Shown in pieces: positions 1 through 12,700 of a stretch of DNA of 64,000 nt. Made by a program: the position numbers and the translations under genes. Position 1 is the first letter of the stretch. Each line of letters opens with the position of its first letter. Location: NCBI GenBank assembly GCA_037389465.1, contig JAZARR010000146.1, forward strand, positions 434,001 to 498,000, given 5' to 3'. Under the pieces are notes generated by a model. That model was not told the origin of the DNA and made no database searches. It saw only the letters and a list, made by a program, of their open reading frames with translations. The DNA is from Baylisascaris procyonis. Taxonomy: Eukaryota > Nematoda > Chromadorea > Rhabditida > Ascarididae.

Positions 1-95
1 ATTGTGCAATTCTGCAAGCGTATTTCATGCGTTATAAGCGTCTGGTATATGCGTATGTGAATGAATTCTTCGATGAAGAAGCGGTTGCTTTATAA
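1..95 (+). CDS. Possible 3' end of a gene entering from the left edge
   Basis: The reading frame that uses TGT at position 3 is open from the window edge to a TAA at 93-95. It gives about 30 residues ending YVNEFFDEEAVAL. The composition (Tyr, Arg, Phe, acidic tail) looks coding, but the stretch is short and I recognise no family. If real, it is the last exon of a plus-strand gene converging on the Kazal gene that ends at 660. It could equally be a chance open frame. Confidence 0.25.
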   Translation, partial: CAILQAYFMRYKRLVYAYVNEFFDEEAVAL

Positions 96-659
96 TCGAC
101 GAGTGCCTAAATGAGCCGAGTATAATTCAGGCCCAGCGACCTCAATGCAATACATCTTTACTACATAATCATGCGTTCGTAGGCAGAAAAATTTTGCAAC
201 TTATGCACATTTTCCATGCTCATATCGCCATGCTACCTCTATGAGCGGACCTATCCACTAATTCACAAGAAATCACCTGATTACAGCTTAAAGGCACTAT
301 GCTACTAACGATGGTACGATCTACTTGAATAAGTATCACATACTCTTAATGTGGCAGTAAAATAATGCCGGAACAACGGATAGCACATAAACAAATGGCC
401 GTCTTAAGAACCTTTGCTTTCATGCTTTACGCACACTGATAAGGAATGCGTCGCTCAACAGTAAAAATTGAATTCTGCTCAGCTTAACCGCATTCAAGTC
501 ACTCTGTGGAGTGCTCGACTCTAATACCACGAGATGAGCTACAGTGGAGAGGAAGTAGTAACTAAGAATGATAGAAGTCTTCTCCACGTTGGGCATACGA
601 ACCGTTCGTCTTTCGATGAGAAACTTATGAAAATCTGTGTCCATGTTATAAAATGTAGT
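96..659. other. Intergenic stretch, no gene seen
   Basis: This lies between the possible left-edge gene end and the stop codon of the Kazal gene. I see short overlapping open frames on both strands with no splice context, and no canonical AATAAA on the minus strand. Confidence 0.4.
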
Positions 660-717
660 TTAATAGCCCTCACATACGTTTGTAGTGGTGAAGTTTTTCA
701 GCTTTCCGCGTGGCAAT
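660..717 (-). CDS. Kazal gene last exon: C terminus of K14
   Basis: Acceptor TTGTTCAG. It encodes [18 protein letters not shown] and ends at TAA (660-662). Phase fits the preceding exon exactly. K14 ends with one Cys here and lacks the fifth Cys found in the other domains, so this last domain is either degenerate or has an alternative exon. Confidence 0.7.
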
Positions 718-3700
718 CTGAACAATAGAGTGATAAGCAAGCAGCATTCATATGCTAGCAAAGTCCCTTCGCATAAAGCATAAGTAATTGTCCATGTGTT
801 CTTTCAAAGATGTGTTCAAAGCAAAAGGAAATAATCATGAGTTAAGCACATACCGAAATTTGCAGAGATTATCGTAGGTACGTTCACCATCACAAACAGG
901 CTTCATTTCGTTACCACAACGTTGATTACAGCATGGTCGCTCATATTGAATCGTTAACGTCTTTCCATGCAATTTTTTTGATAGACATGCCGCTTTACGA
1001 AACTCGCAACGATTTGCATGAGTTTTTCCTTCATTATCACAAACGGGACTGAATAACGAATCACATTTAGCATCGTTGCAGCATTCTCCTGCAATGTGCT
1101 ATCTTAATAAGGACTTCTAAAGCGAGTACCGATGAAATATGCATCCAAACAACAACAATTCCCCCTATATAACAGCTTGAATACAAACTTATACTTCAAA
1201 TCTGGTTTACTTTTATTCGCTTTATGAGTAATTTTTTGTTCTGAGTAATTTTGTTGAGTATTTTCAGATTTTACTGCAAGTTTCTAAGGAACTCCTCCAT
1301 AGGTGGACGATTTCATAACGTTTCACCTGCATAACGCGTCCCATGAACGCATGAAACCTCATGCTAATTTACGTGAAGCAATCATAAAAAGCTGAAATAT
1401 AGGAAGAATGACAGAAAGAAAATAAAAGTGTTTGACAACTGCAAAGCAGCACATTACCCAAAAATGCAAAAACTAATGTTTCATTTCTCATGCTCATATA
1501 TTCCCAGAAAGACTTTCAAGCAACTATGTAAAAAACCTGTGTAATCAAGGTAGATCAATTTATCGCCAACAGATATCTTCTTGCTTCGCACACAGATCAC
1601 ATTGTTTAATTCGCATTCATTCCGGTATGTTTCGCCTGAAATCATTGTTCTCTTCATCTACGAACTGTCCATTCGTATATACAACAGTGGTGTCAATCGC
1701 TCCTTTGATCTAAGTCAGTAAGACGCGCATTCATCTTTCAGAATTCAAAGCAAGGCTGGAAGCACAGTTGAACTTTTTTCATCCGCCTAAAAATATTAAG
1801 CAAAACAGGATCGTACGTCTGGTTAAGAAAACAAACAACGCTAAAGGAAGCCATGATAATTTTGAGCTATAAAAATTCACAAATTCCGAAGCAGCGTCTT
1901 GCACCGATAATCAAACAAATCAAAATCGTCTTTGCTGCTTTGGTTCTTCTAAAAGCCATTCGCAGGTGAAATAGGAAGTCACGGGCTAAATTGAAGTTCA
2001 GAAAATTTTGGAGATATGTGTATTGGGTTCCTCTGCTGCATTTCTTTGAAAACCTTACATGTATTTTCAAATATTTTGCCATTAGTCAAATGCTGCCCTA
2101 CTTTCTTCATTTTTTGCAGTTATGCAGCTCGGTGATTGAGCTGTCCAATTATGCGTTTGTTCTAGACGTCATAAGAGTGAAATACCGCTATGCGTAGAAA
2201 GGATCCCCCTCCCCCTTTACATCAGACAGATAGGCAGCAATGAATCTCATCAATGTGCCTGCATATCGTTCTGCATTTTTCACTACTTTTTCATTAGTTT
2301 TTTTACCAATCGCCCAACAGCCGGGGAACTACAGGTGAAAAAAAAACATTAAACTGCCCACACTTACTGAAATAAGATGCATACAGCCTTCACCTTCATC
2401 AGCTAAGACTACTCGCACTACTGCAGTCATCCTCGGTCTCTTGTCATCATACTGAATGCTCAGCAAGTTTTCTCTACCAAAACTTTATCAAAAAGAATAT
2501 GAATGGACAACATCAGCAGTAAAGAAAAGAATTAGTATAACCGTTGGATGCACACACAGGCTCATAGGTCTGTTCACATCGACGGGCACACTGCTCATGC
2601 TCACAGGCATCGTAACGCGAGATCGTCAGATTCACATGCTCTATTCGCAGAGCCAAGCAACGGTACACACCGAACTCGCATAGATTCTACAATACGTTAA
2701 CTGCACACTGTGTCTATCCGAAGATAATAAGACGCAGATGCCTTGAACATATGTATCGCTATTTCAGAACGTGTTCACACCATTGTTTTATCATCTCTGA
2801 CTTCCTCTAGAGGAAATATCTTTCTAGCTTGGAAATCTTTAATAGGCTTGATATTATGCTGGGCTATTAAAACGAAGATGTAAACAGTTCTTGAAAAGGA
2901 AAATGTACCGGATAATACTACCAGCTTCACTGCTGTCGAAGACTACCTGAACTACATAAAGTATTTCCTATTCAGAGTCAAGCCTGACATTTTAAGAATC
3001 GTTTTTTTTTACTGCGGAATTCGAACAAAGCTATGGACGATGAATTTCATCAGCAATAACAACTTCGGATATTCCTTGATACTACTCTTCACTGATGAAA
3101 ATATTTTAGGAAGAGAAACGCTATGATAGAAAATGAAAACCACTCAAGAACATTGTTTTTACGGCGCGAACAACGTTGCATTCCGGCAGCAAAACACTGA
3201 GCATCTTCACAATAACTTGCAGACATAAACAGATGTAAAAAAAATATCTCGCTGAAGCCCAATCCAGAACATATGGCGTTTTGCCGAAGTAGTAATTCAT
3301 GTCAAACTTAGTTTCCAATGAGGTTTGTGAAAGGGTGCGACTTTCTTCAGTAGGAGAACGATGTTAAACAGACCTCAGTGAATAAAAGATTCCTACATGC
3401 ACAGCTTCCATTTAACACAGCAAAGACCCAGAGAAGTGAGAAAAGAAAGTAGCCTTTATTTGATCAAATTTTGATAAACTCTTATTCAGATCTTTCTGGA
3501 AACTCGAAGATCTGTCTAAACAATCCTTTGATGCACTTGTTAAGCAAGACCTGGAAATCTGTATCCCATCTACGAAATTCAGGAGCAAAAAATAAGCTAT
3601 TTGCATTATTTGCCTGGATTGCTTTGACGGAAAACTAAATTGAAACTCAAAAAAGCAGAATCAGCTAAAGCACATATGATGCCCTTATTTTTGCTAACGA

Positions 3701-6700
3701 GATATATGATTAGAGCACCGTCTAGAAGCAACTGCACATGAGAAGAAAACCCACTTCATGTGTGATATAACGACTATCGCACACAGGTTGCCATCGCCCT
3801 GGGCATGAGCTGAGGCAACATTCTCCCTCGTACGCGACGGCCAGCGATGAGCTGTAACGAGTATATCAAAATGCTTTACTTTTCCACTTCTAAGTGTCAA
3901 AACATCTGCCGAATGCAGGTTCATTGGTCTATGTTAGAAAAGATTTTAGGGAAGCCAAGATCATGAGTGCTTCAGAAAATGGAAGAATTCGAAAATCTCA
4001 TATGCATCTTCATTGCGGTTTTAACATAATATGTGGATTTTCAAATAAGAAGTCAAAGAATTACCCGCCAAACGTGTTCCCATGGGCAGTTGGCCATCAT
4101 CAATCATATCAGAAATGGTCAATCTCTCATTACTAAACGGTTTCACCTTTTTTCCACAGAAAATTAAGTAATTCAATTTGCAGCAATGTATACTCATTGA
4201 CACATATGATATCTTCAATTCCATGCTGCACCATTCCATAACTTTAGCTTAGATATTCCTCTTTTCAATGCCCTCAAGAAAGTGTCAATGATGTGCGGAA
4301 ACGTGATAGCGGAGAATGGAAACATGCTCACTAAAATCTAAAAAGGAAAATCTTCACGTAACGAACGATGAAACAATGAAAGAAATAGGATCTGCAATTA
4401 AGCTTACCGAACACAAATTCTATGCAAGAGGAATTGGAAATGTAAGGTTTCTTAAACTTCACTCACCTTGAAGTGCACCTCACCGAATTCAATACACATT
4501 CATTTGGGTATGTCTTAGAATCAGTGCCGCAAACTGGTTGATAGTGTTGAGGGCATGTTTGCTGCGCACATTGTTTCACTTCAATATCACTCTCACCTCT
4601 TGCGCTCATTGAAGGGTTTGCAGCTGAAAATGAGCAAGTATTATTGATTCTAATGTTTCCACACTGGCGATGAATTATTTCTTGGATTTACAGGCCTCTG
4701 GATAGCCTGGACAGCCTATAACACAACTCCACTTCTAGCGTTTGCACAGCAGGTATTTCTAAAATATCATGGCTCCTCTTTCAGTCATAGAGATTGGTGC
4801 ATAAATAATCATATTGTCCTCTACTTCATGAAAGAATTTTGAGGTTACAGTTCATGCTGCAGAATCGGCATCGCATATCTACTGACCACAATAAAACATA
4901 CTCTATTTTTACAAATCACTGAGAACAGCAAAGTCTCCTTCATGCGTTCTTTATTTATCTTCTGCAGAACAGCTTATTCGCCGATAGCAAAAAAAAAGCG
5001 CCTGAAGTGACGAACCTTAGTCTGCACAATCAAAGTTATAGGATGATCTCGTAAACTGAATACCCTTCCGGGTTTTTTCTCGCTCTTAAGATTACCTGAT
5101 ATATAAAGCTGCGATAAAGGCTGCAAATCAGAGCTGTTCTGCAGCCAATCCAAATCGGCTAATAACGGTTCATAAATAGATTTTTTTTTTTTGCGCAGAC
5201 GCTTTTATAATCTATCAATTCCATGGAACAGTGCATCCAATAGATTAGAATTTTATGAAAAAATATTGACGCAGCAGATTGATTCAATGAGTGAAGCTAC
5301 AGAAATCCTCCATGGTGTAGACCTTCTCAGCAGATAATCCCATTTATTTTCTAATTTTTATAAGTTTTGACGCTACTATGAAAAAAACCTCAGGCATTAA
5401 ATGATTGTCACCGTTTTCCGCTTCCGTGAATTTCTTCTCATCTTCAGGTGCTTCGAGTGATGGCGTTTGCAAATTAGATCGCTGACTTTCGCATGAGCCG
5501 TTTCTCGCAATCGACAAATTGATCCTATCGATTTTCAGTGAGCGACATTTCATCACTTCGAACAAGCAAAGGTTTTTGTGAGTTCGTCCATATGAATCAC
5601 ATATCTCCTCTGTATAATTGGGGCATATCCTTTCCGATGGACAGCATCGTCCCTCCTGAATTATGTTCAACCAATGCAGCATATTTATCCGCATATTTCT
5701 CTGACATTTATTTAAGTTTTAAAAAAAGAAGAGAATTTTCACTTTATGCGACTAAGAAATTATGGTGATTGATGAGAAATGCTAGAAAAAAAGCAAAAAA
5801 ATTCATCGAATCATTTTCGTAAAAAATATGTAAAAACATACATAGGCCGCTGAAATAATATATCCATATTTTCTTTCGTAAATACATCTAAGCATTTCGA
5901 ATTCGCATTTCAATTTTGTTTCTTCGTTATGATCACAAATAAAACTTGATTCTGGTTCATTTTCGCTGATCGATGAACATGGTTCCTGAAGACATTCACG
6001 ACATTCCCCTGCAAATATTTAAGATTCATTAAATGCACCATATATATTATATGGGGTGGATAAAGAGTGAATGTGAAAACATCGATAAGAAATTCATATA
6101 GAAGAGTTCAAAATTTTTTAAGATTGTTTAAGCAGTTTCCTAAAACTATAAAGTAATTGATTAATAGCAAGACAAATATTTGAGTCTAATAGCTCATATT
6201 ACCGATGTTATGCAGTTTGGCGCTCTTCAATAGTTCTCTATTCATATCGGTTTTCCTTTTATTTTTCCTTTTATCCTCAATCAACCAATTTCCTTTTGAA
6301 ATTCGCCCAAAAATTCAAACAGCAGTAATCCGTGTCACAAAAGCTCACAACAAACAACATTTCAGATTAACCAATTGATCTCTTACGGCACCACAGCTCC
6401 AAAGTAGTTAAATAATATGGCATTTAAACGCTGTAGCAGGAAAACTGATGCCATGCGAAGTGGCTTGTTTGAAATATGGCAAGTAAGGCATGTGCCCTGG
6501 ACGTCATATGAAGAGGAGAGGGTGCCAATGAAATGGAGTGAGGGGGGACGAGGGTGGATCACGTTAAAATTATCTAAAAGATGGTTGTTAGATGTTTGAA
6601 CAAGGACACAGTTTCAACATTTGCCATATGAGCTATTTTCTGTAGATGCATTTCTTGCAATATGCTATAGCTTCACAGTTGATGAGGTTCCATCACGTTC

Positions 6701-9700
6701 GCCATGTTTAACTCATCAATTACGTGCCACTAAATTTTACCAACTTCACTGAGCATATAGTAACCAATTCGAAGATTCGAGAAGAAAGCTTAATATTCGA
6801 CAGCTTTCACTTTAATCGACAACTGTTGAATAACATAGGAAGTCGTAAATAACGAACGCATTAACATATCAGTTGACAATGATGCGGATCCGTGGAAATA
6901 TCAGCGAAAATGGAACATCGAAATGAAGCAAACTTATTTATGAGCATAGCGTCACATAAAGAACCAACCGTTAAATAAAACTTCGATTTCATTGCCAGCG
7001 CATTTCGCCTTATGGAAGAAGCATCGATTCGGATAGGTGATAAAATCGGATGAACAAACTGGCTGATAATCGTTCGAACAATTCTGTGTGCATGTAAACG
7101 TTTCACATTCGCTTTCTGGCATAATCGTTAACGTTCGACCTTCTCGAGCAGCCAAACAACGTGCCCACGCGAATAAACATTCGTTGCTCAATTAATTTAA
7201 GGTAAAATCACTGAATTATACGCAAAAATATGTTTTTGAATGTGCTGATTATTTTAGTGTGAGCCATGTGTTGTCAAGTGGTCTGTTTATCCGTCTGCTA
7301 GCGTCCATTCTGCTCTTGACTTCCAAAAATTGTTCTCTCACCTCTCGCCACCTCCAGTCTCACGCACTTGAATAAACCCCAACCTTCTCTAGGTTTTTGA
7401 GTTCGAATCCCACCAGGAACCAATAAGTGCAATGATGCAACCGAGTGCATGATCAACTGATTTCCTAGAGAGCAGTAAGATGAACTTTGCTGCTGTCGTG
7501 GTGCAGAAAGTGCTCGAAAAGTGCCCCCAAGCATAATCACACGTCTATGGAAAATATATGTATTGACTAATAAAATAATAAATCTTTACCACCCTTAACT
7601 GTATTGACTATTCGTATATCACGGTTCTTCTAGCTGTCTACGTGAGGTGTCATCCTTACGACGGTCTGTTCGTAGCGTAGCTGTGCGCAGTCGAGCCGCT
7701 CAATGGCTCGGGCATGAGGAGCGCCCGATGCCCATTGGTGCAGGGGTGGCGCTATTCGTGCCGAGGACCTATCAGAGCGATGCCCCCTGCTCTCGTGTTA
7801 TGCACTCCGGCTTACTGTCGCTGATTTTTTTAAAGGCTTAGTAAAAACCTTAACTTAATAAGGAACCTTAACCTCTTATTTTTTGCCAGATTACACAGCA
7901 TTTTGCGAACCTCGAAAGAGAAGGAATTTGCGAATCGTTGAGGGACAAATTAAGGGTAAGAAGTCAAAAGTGGGACCTTGCACCCCTATACAATAATTCC
8001 AACGCGGTATCTGAATACAACAGGTGGAAAATTGTATGACATGCAGCATAACGCAAATGAAGCAACAAATGTATTCAGAAACCAATTGTCGTATTGTTTT
8101 CGGACGCATCACTCTGCAAACAAAAAATGCAATCACTGCGCTGTGTCACATTTTCTGCTAGACACGCTGGAATCTGAAGGACAAGGAGCCTCACGTTCGT
8201 AGGTGCTGATCGTTTAATCGCGAATTTCACTCAACAAAATTCTTCAAGGTGTTACTCAGCGCTTCGGCGGGATAGCATCTATGTGGGGCACGCACCGGAA
8301 GTTCAATGTATTTGCTGGAAGCTTTCAACGTTGCTCGATTGACATAACATACCGATGAAGTTTGCCTTCGCTGTCGCATACGGTACTGCGTATATTACTG
8401 CAATGAGGTTCGGGGCAATCGAAATCATCCTGAAAAAAAACATCGCATAACACTTGTGTGTTATTTTAATGCTAACGCCTGTGACACAGATAATTGTGCT
8501 ATAAAGTGTTTCCCCTTCGGAACGTTGTTCGTCATCGCTTTCAGTGAGTGTCAGTATGGAAGATATTAGTCAGCGAACGAAGTTTGGTGCGGGCACATAG
8601 TTCTTTTTGATTCCAGCTTTGGCCGATTTTTTTTTTGAGAAATATTGAAGAATTTAACATTGGCTTGCACCTTACAAGCTATCTGAAAGATTGAGGCTAA
8701 ACATTAAGAGAGTTGAATACCACGTCGAGACTAATCGGCAATAGTATTGATGGTCTGATAGAACGAATCGCTAAAAGCTAACATTGAGTGGTGATGTGGC
8801 GACCTTCGAAGAAATTACACTTATTTCGCTCATCGGTTTGTCACCGCCAACATCCTGAACACATGCGCTCAAGCTCTTCAGGAACGCCACATTCTCCACA
8901 TGCTGAAATGCTTTAAAATGTCGTCGCTATTATTCGTTTTTCTTTTATGGCCTTAAGCAATGACGTTAGCGGCTAGAATCGCTTTCTTCCGTTAGTGGTG
9001 GAGAGGGATGACAGGCCTGAGAGCAACGAAGCGACCAAGTTTCGAATATTCATAACCTGTTTCCTCGCTCTGCAATTGTACATCTGGAATGCGCACAGAT
9101 TCGGATGTGTCGTTCCATGGCTGTCACAAACCGGCTCATATTTACGACCGCACTTCGATGGGCATACCTGATATTAGCAACTTGACTGTACTTCAATATA
9201 TGGAAAGTAACAAGTGTACTGCTAGCGTTGCATATTCATTCCCTCAACGATACATTGACGCCCCAAACTATTATTATTTGTGGCATATTAACCTATACTT
9301 TCGATAGCGCAGGGCAAAATAAAAAGTTGAGTGAGAGGCAAAAAAAACTGGAATTACATCCTTATTATTTTGCTGACATCAGAAACGTAATCCCATCGTA
9401 AAATGTGCTCAGTTTGTTGGCATTTCCATTGATTCATAAGGGCATTTTGATTTGTCGTTTTCGCCGAAGAGCAGTTTTTTTTTTGCTCATCGTTTGTCGG
9501 ATTAAAATAGCGCCTCGCAATAGAATTTTTAAATGCGCATTGTAGGACGAGCAAAATAATTTTAGCGTTTATTGCGGTAATAATGTTTAAACATTACCAA
9601 TTTTACCTCTTAGGTTTCAAACAAAAATCTATCAATGAAAATTTCTTTATGCATTTTTTTTCACAATTTTCTATGTGTTATGTACTCATTCATTTAGTCG

Positions 9701-12700
9701 TTTGTCCGTATGCTTTACTGCGTTCGAGTGAATAAAGGCGTAAGAAAAGAATGAAGCTGCAGGAGGTTAAAGAAAATTGGGGCATGGCGTTTTGCGCTGT
9801 TTGTGCTTTGGTAAGTGATGACAGATAGATGGGGGCTAATATTATGCAACGAGCTCATGGAAAGTTGTATGTAATATTCCGTCACAAGCCCTTACCTTTC
9901 TCTTGTTGAATGTACGTTTAATCCGAAATGCTTCACTGTGGCCTCCATGCCCTAATGTGGTTTCCAGAGAAAGCATTTTCAAAAATTGCCTCTAAAAATC
10001 TCCTTCTTAATAACTACCATATGCAAAACTCTTATCGCTATCATCCGACTTGACGCCACCGAAGCAATAGTCGATGAAATCAAAACTGCATGTCTATAAA
10101 TTATTCGGCCATGTGCACTGTAATAACCCCCGGTGTTAGTCTCGTCGACCTGTTTTATTGCGCATTATGGCATTGTTGGCTGATAATCGCTACAACACCA
10201 ATCTTCCATTATTTCCGCTGTGAAATGGAGACTGGTTCTTGTCAAAGCTTGAAAGATTCTTACGCCTGAAACATGCTCTATTATTACCTTTCAAATAAGG
10301 TAGTTTGATTGCTCCATTATGCGACATTCGATTATTGTTATGTTTTTGAATGCAATGACCTTATGGAAGAAATTTTATCAAAAGGGAACCTCTTGTTTGA
10401 GGCCAAATAATGGCGACTTTGAGTGACAGGGTCCTACGTGAACGAGAACACGCTGCTCTTGTCTCGCGATTCGTTGCTCACAATTGAAGAATGCGAATTG
10501 ACAGATGCTTTGATGTGTTTTGTTACGGTTGTCACATACGGGTATCATTTCGCTCTCTTCTGAACAAGATCCGCAAATTGTCCGCAATTTTTCGTGTCTC
10601 CATCGCTAAATGTTCAAAAACTTTTACCTCGAACGCTAATAAAGTTTGCAAATAAAAAATCGCTTGAAAATTACTTTGCAAAGGGTTTTTTCACAGTTTG
10701 ATAAGCAGTCAAAAGTACAATATTTATCATTTATTTACGCTTCATTTTTTTTTCATTTGCAAACTCTTCTCAAGATCTTCCTCCTCGAATATGACCCCCC
10801 ACCCACCACTTTAGCATGAGCTTCCGCTTGGCCTTCTACGAAGAGCTCCAAAAATTTCCAAAAGATTTGGAATATAAGAATATGCTGTTGGCGGAAAAAA
10901 TGAATAGTCCTCAAAAACATTCTGCTCATTATTTTTTCTCAATTTAGCCCTTCTACCCTTGTTGTCGGCTGAATATGAATTTCACTAAAAAATATGCTAC
11001 TCTTCTCGTTCCTCACTCTCTTCAATTCTCCTTCCTTCAATACATCCATTTTATAAACCTGCGGAAGTTGTGTGTCCTGGTGTCATGAATAGGAAATAAG
11101 AAAATCGTCACTGCGTACTTGTCTAGGTGCGTATTTGCATGCCATTTATTTAACGATCAAATCAGATTTTGCTCAACAATTCGCCCAATTTCGCTCTACC
11201 CATCTTCAAATTTTGAAGAGCACACACAACAAAAAAAAAAAAACATTTGTCGTGATCACGAGGAAAAGAATGTAACAAGGATCGTTTGTTGTGTAGATCA
11301 GATTTCGATTCCTAAAGAAGTATTATTTGCTGCAATGATAGTAAAGAACGATATGGTGAACTTTTTATGCGAATAGCGTGCCAGTAAAAATTCACTATGA
11401 CGTGGATGATCGGAGTTAAAGAAGAGGACCAAAATGTTGCTCAAACACAATACGCAGGATACGGCCTCTTGTGATTGGCGTAGGAACTTCTAAAGCGTGT
11501 ATATGAAAGAGTTTCAAAAAGCATACGTCCAGCTAGCCATTTGTGCCATTTTTGATAATCGGAATCTTCAGCGGCAATTTCCTAACAAGATGCTTTGCAA
11601 ACTTATTCAGTAGAAGAAAGAAATAAAGAGGGTCGATTGCCGTTCCAGTGTAAAAAGACGCGCACTGCCAACATCGATCATGGCTCTAGGCGCTATACCG
11701 CAGTAGCAAAGGGCTGTGAGGAAGATGGAGGGGCAAGATATTTCGATGCCATTCAAGTGGATAGTAATGCCTTCAAGGCGAAAATGAGACAGCGGTTTCA
11801 ATTGGCAATTCCACCCAATGAATTCAATGTTCTGAAACATTAAAAAAACATTAGATTTCTTCACTGTGTGCCATATTGGTGCTATAGAATCCATTCTTCA
11901 ACATTTGGAGATAGGAAGAGCATGGTTACCCGATTAACCAATTAGCATAGCTATGGCATGCACTCGTACGTGGAGAGCTGGTGAAGGCTAAGGTCTATAT
12001 GAATGAAAATGACTTCAATTCATCTTGCCTATAGTTCACTTTGTTAGCGATTCAGCGGATTAACATAAAAAGTAACCAAAGTCCTCCGCATAAAATATTT
12101 CTGTTATTCTCGAGTGGAGGTTGTCTTCGCTGGTACGCCTGAGCTTCACATCTATTTGCTTTTTCATCTTTTTCCAGAATCGAGAGAAACTGTTTGCCTA
12201 CAGTTTTGCTATGCAGTTTTAATTTCGTAAACTGCTCTATTCTGCTCAAGGATGGACTTTCAGCAAATCCACAACTCCGTTTGAAGCTGTTTTATTTGAA
12301 AAACTGCTAATCAATGTTTCATGATGAAAACTAGGGACGATATAATCCCTAAATTTCTGGGACTTGATATTTGCAATAAATGAAACTCCATAACTTGAAA
12401 ATACCAATTTGTCACACTGTCCTCGATAAGCGATTTGCAGTCGTAAGGCACTCATTTTCAACACCTTGCACTGATAGAATCGAAAAAGGCAAGCATTTCT
12501 GTGTGTTCGACCATTTGAGTCGCAAACAGGCTCGAAGGTCTTATCGCATTGAACCGCTGAACACGGCAATTCATTAGAACCCTGCAAGTAAAACACCCAT
12601 CTTTTTTTTTTTTTAATTATATAAGTGATTCAACATTTGAGTCATTTAACATCACTTCCGCTGGCATATCACTTTATCGGCTATAATCGATGTTTGTGTT

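Noticed and set aside
11595..11894. Overlapping open frames of 82 and 95 codons on opposite strands in a Kazal-gene intron
   Set aside because: No splice context, no recognisable motif, and both strands open over the same bases, which suggests chance or an old repeat rather than a gene.
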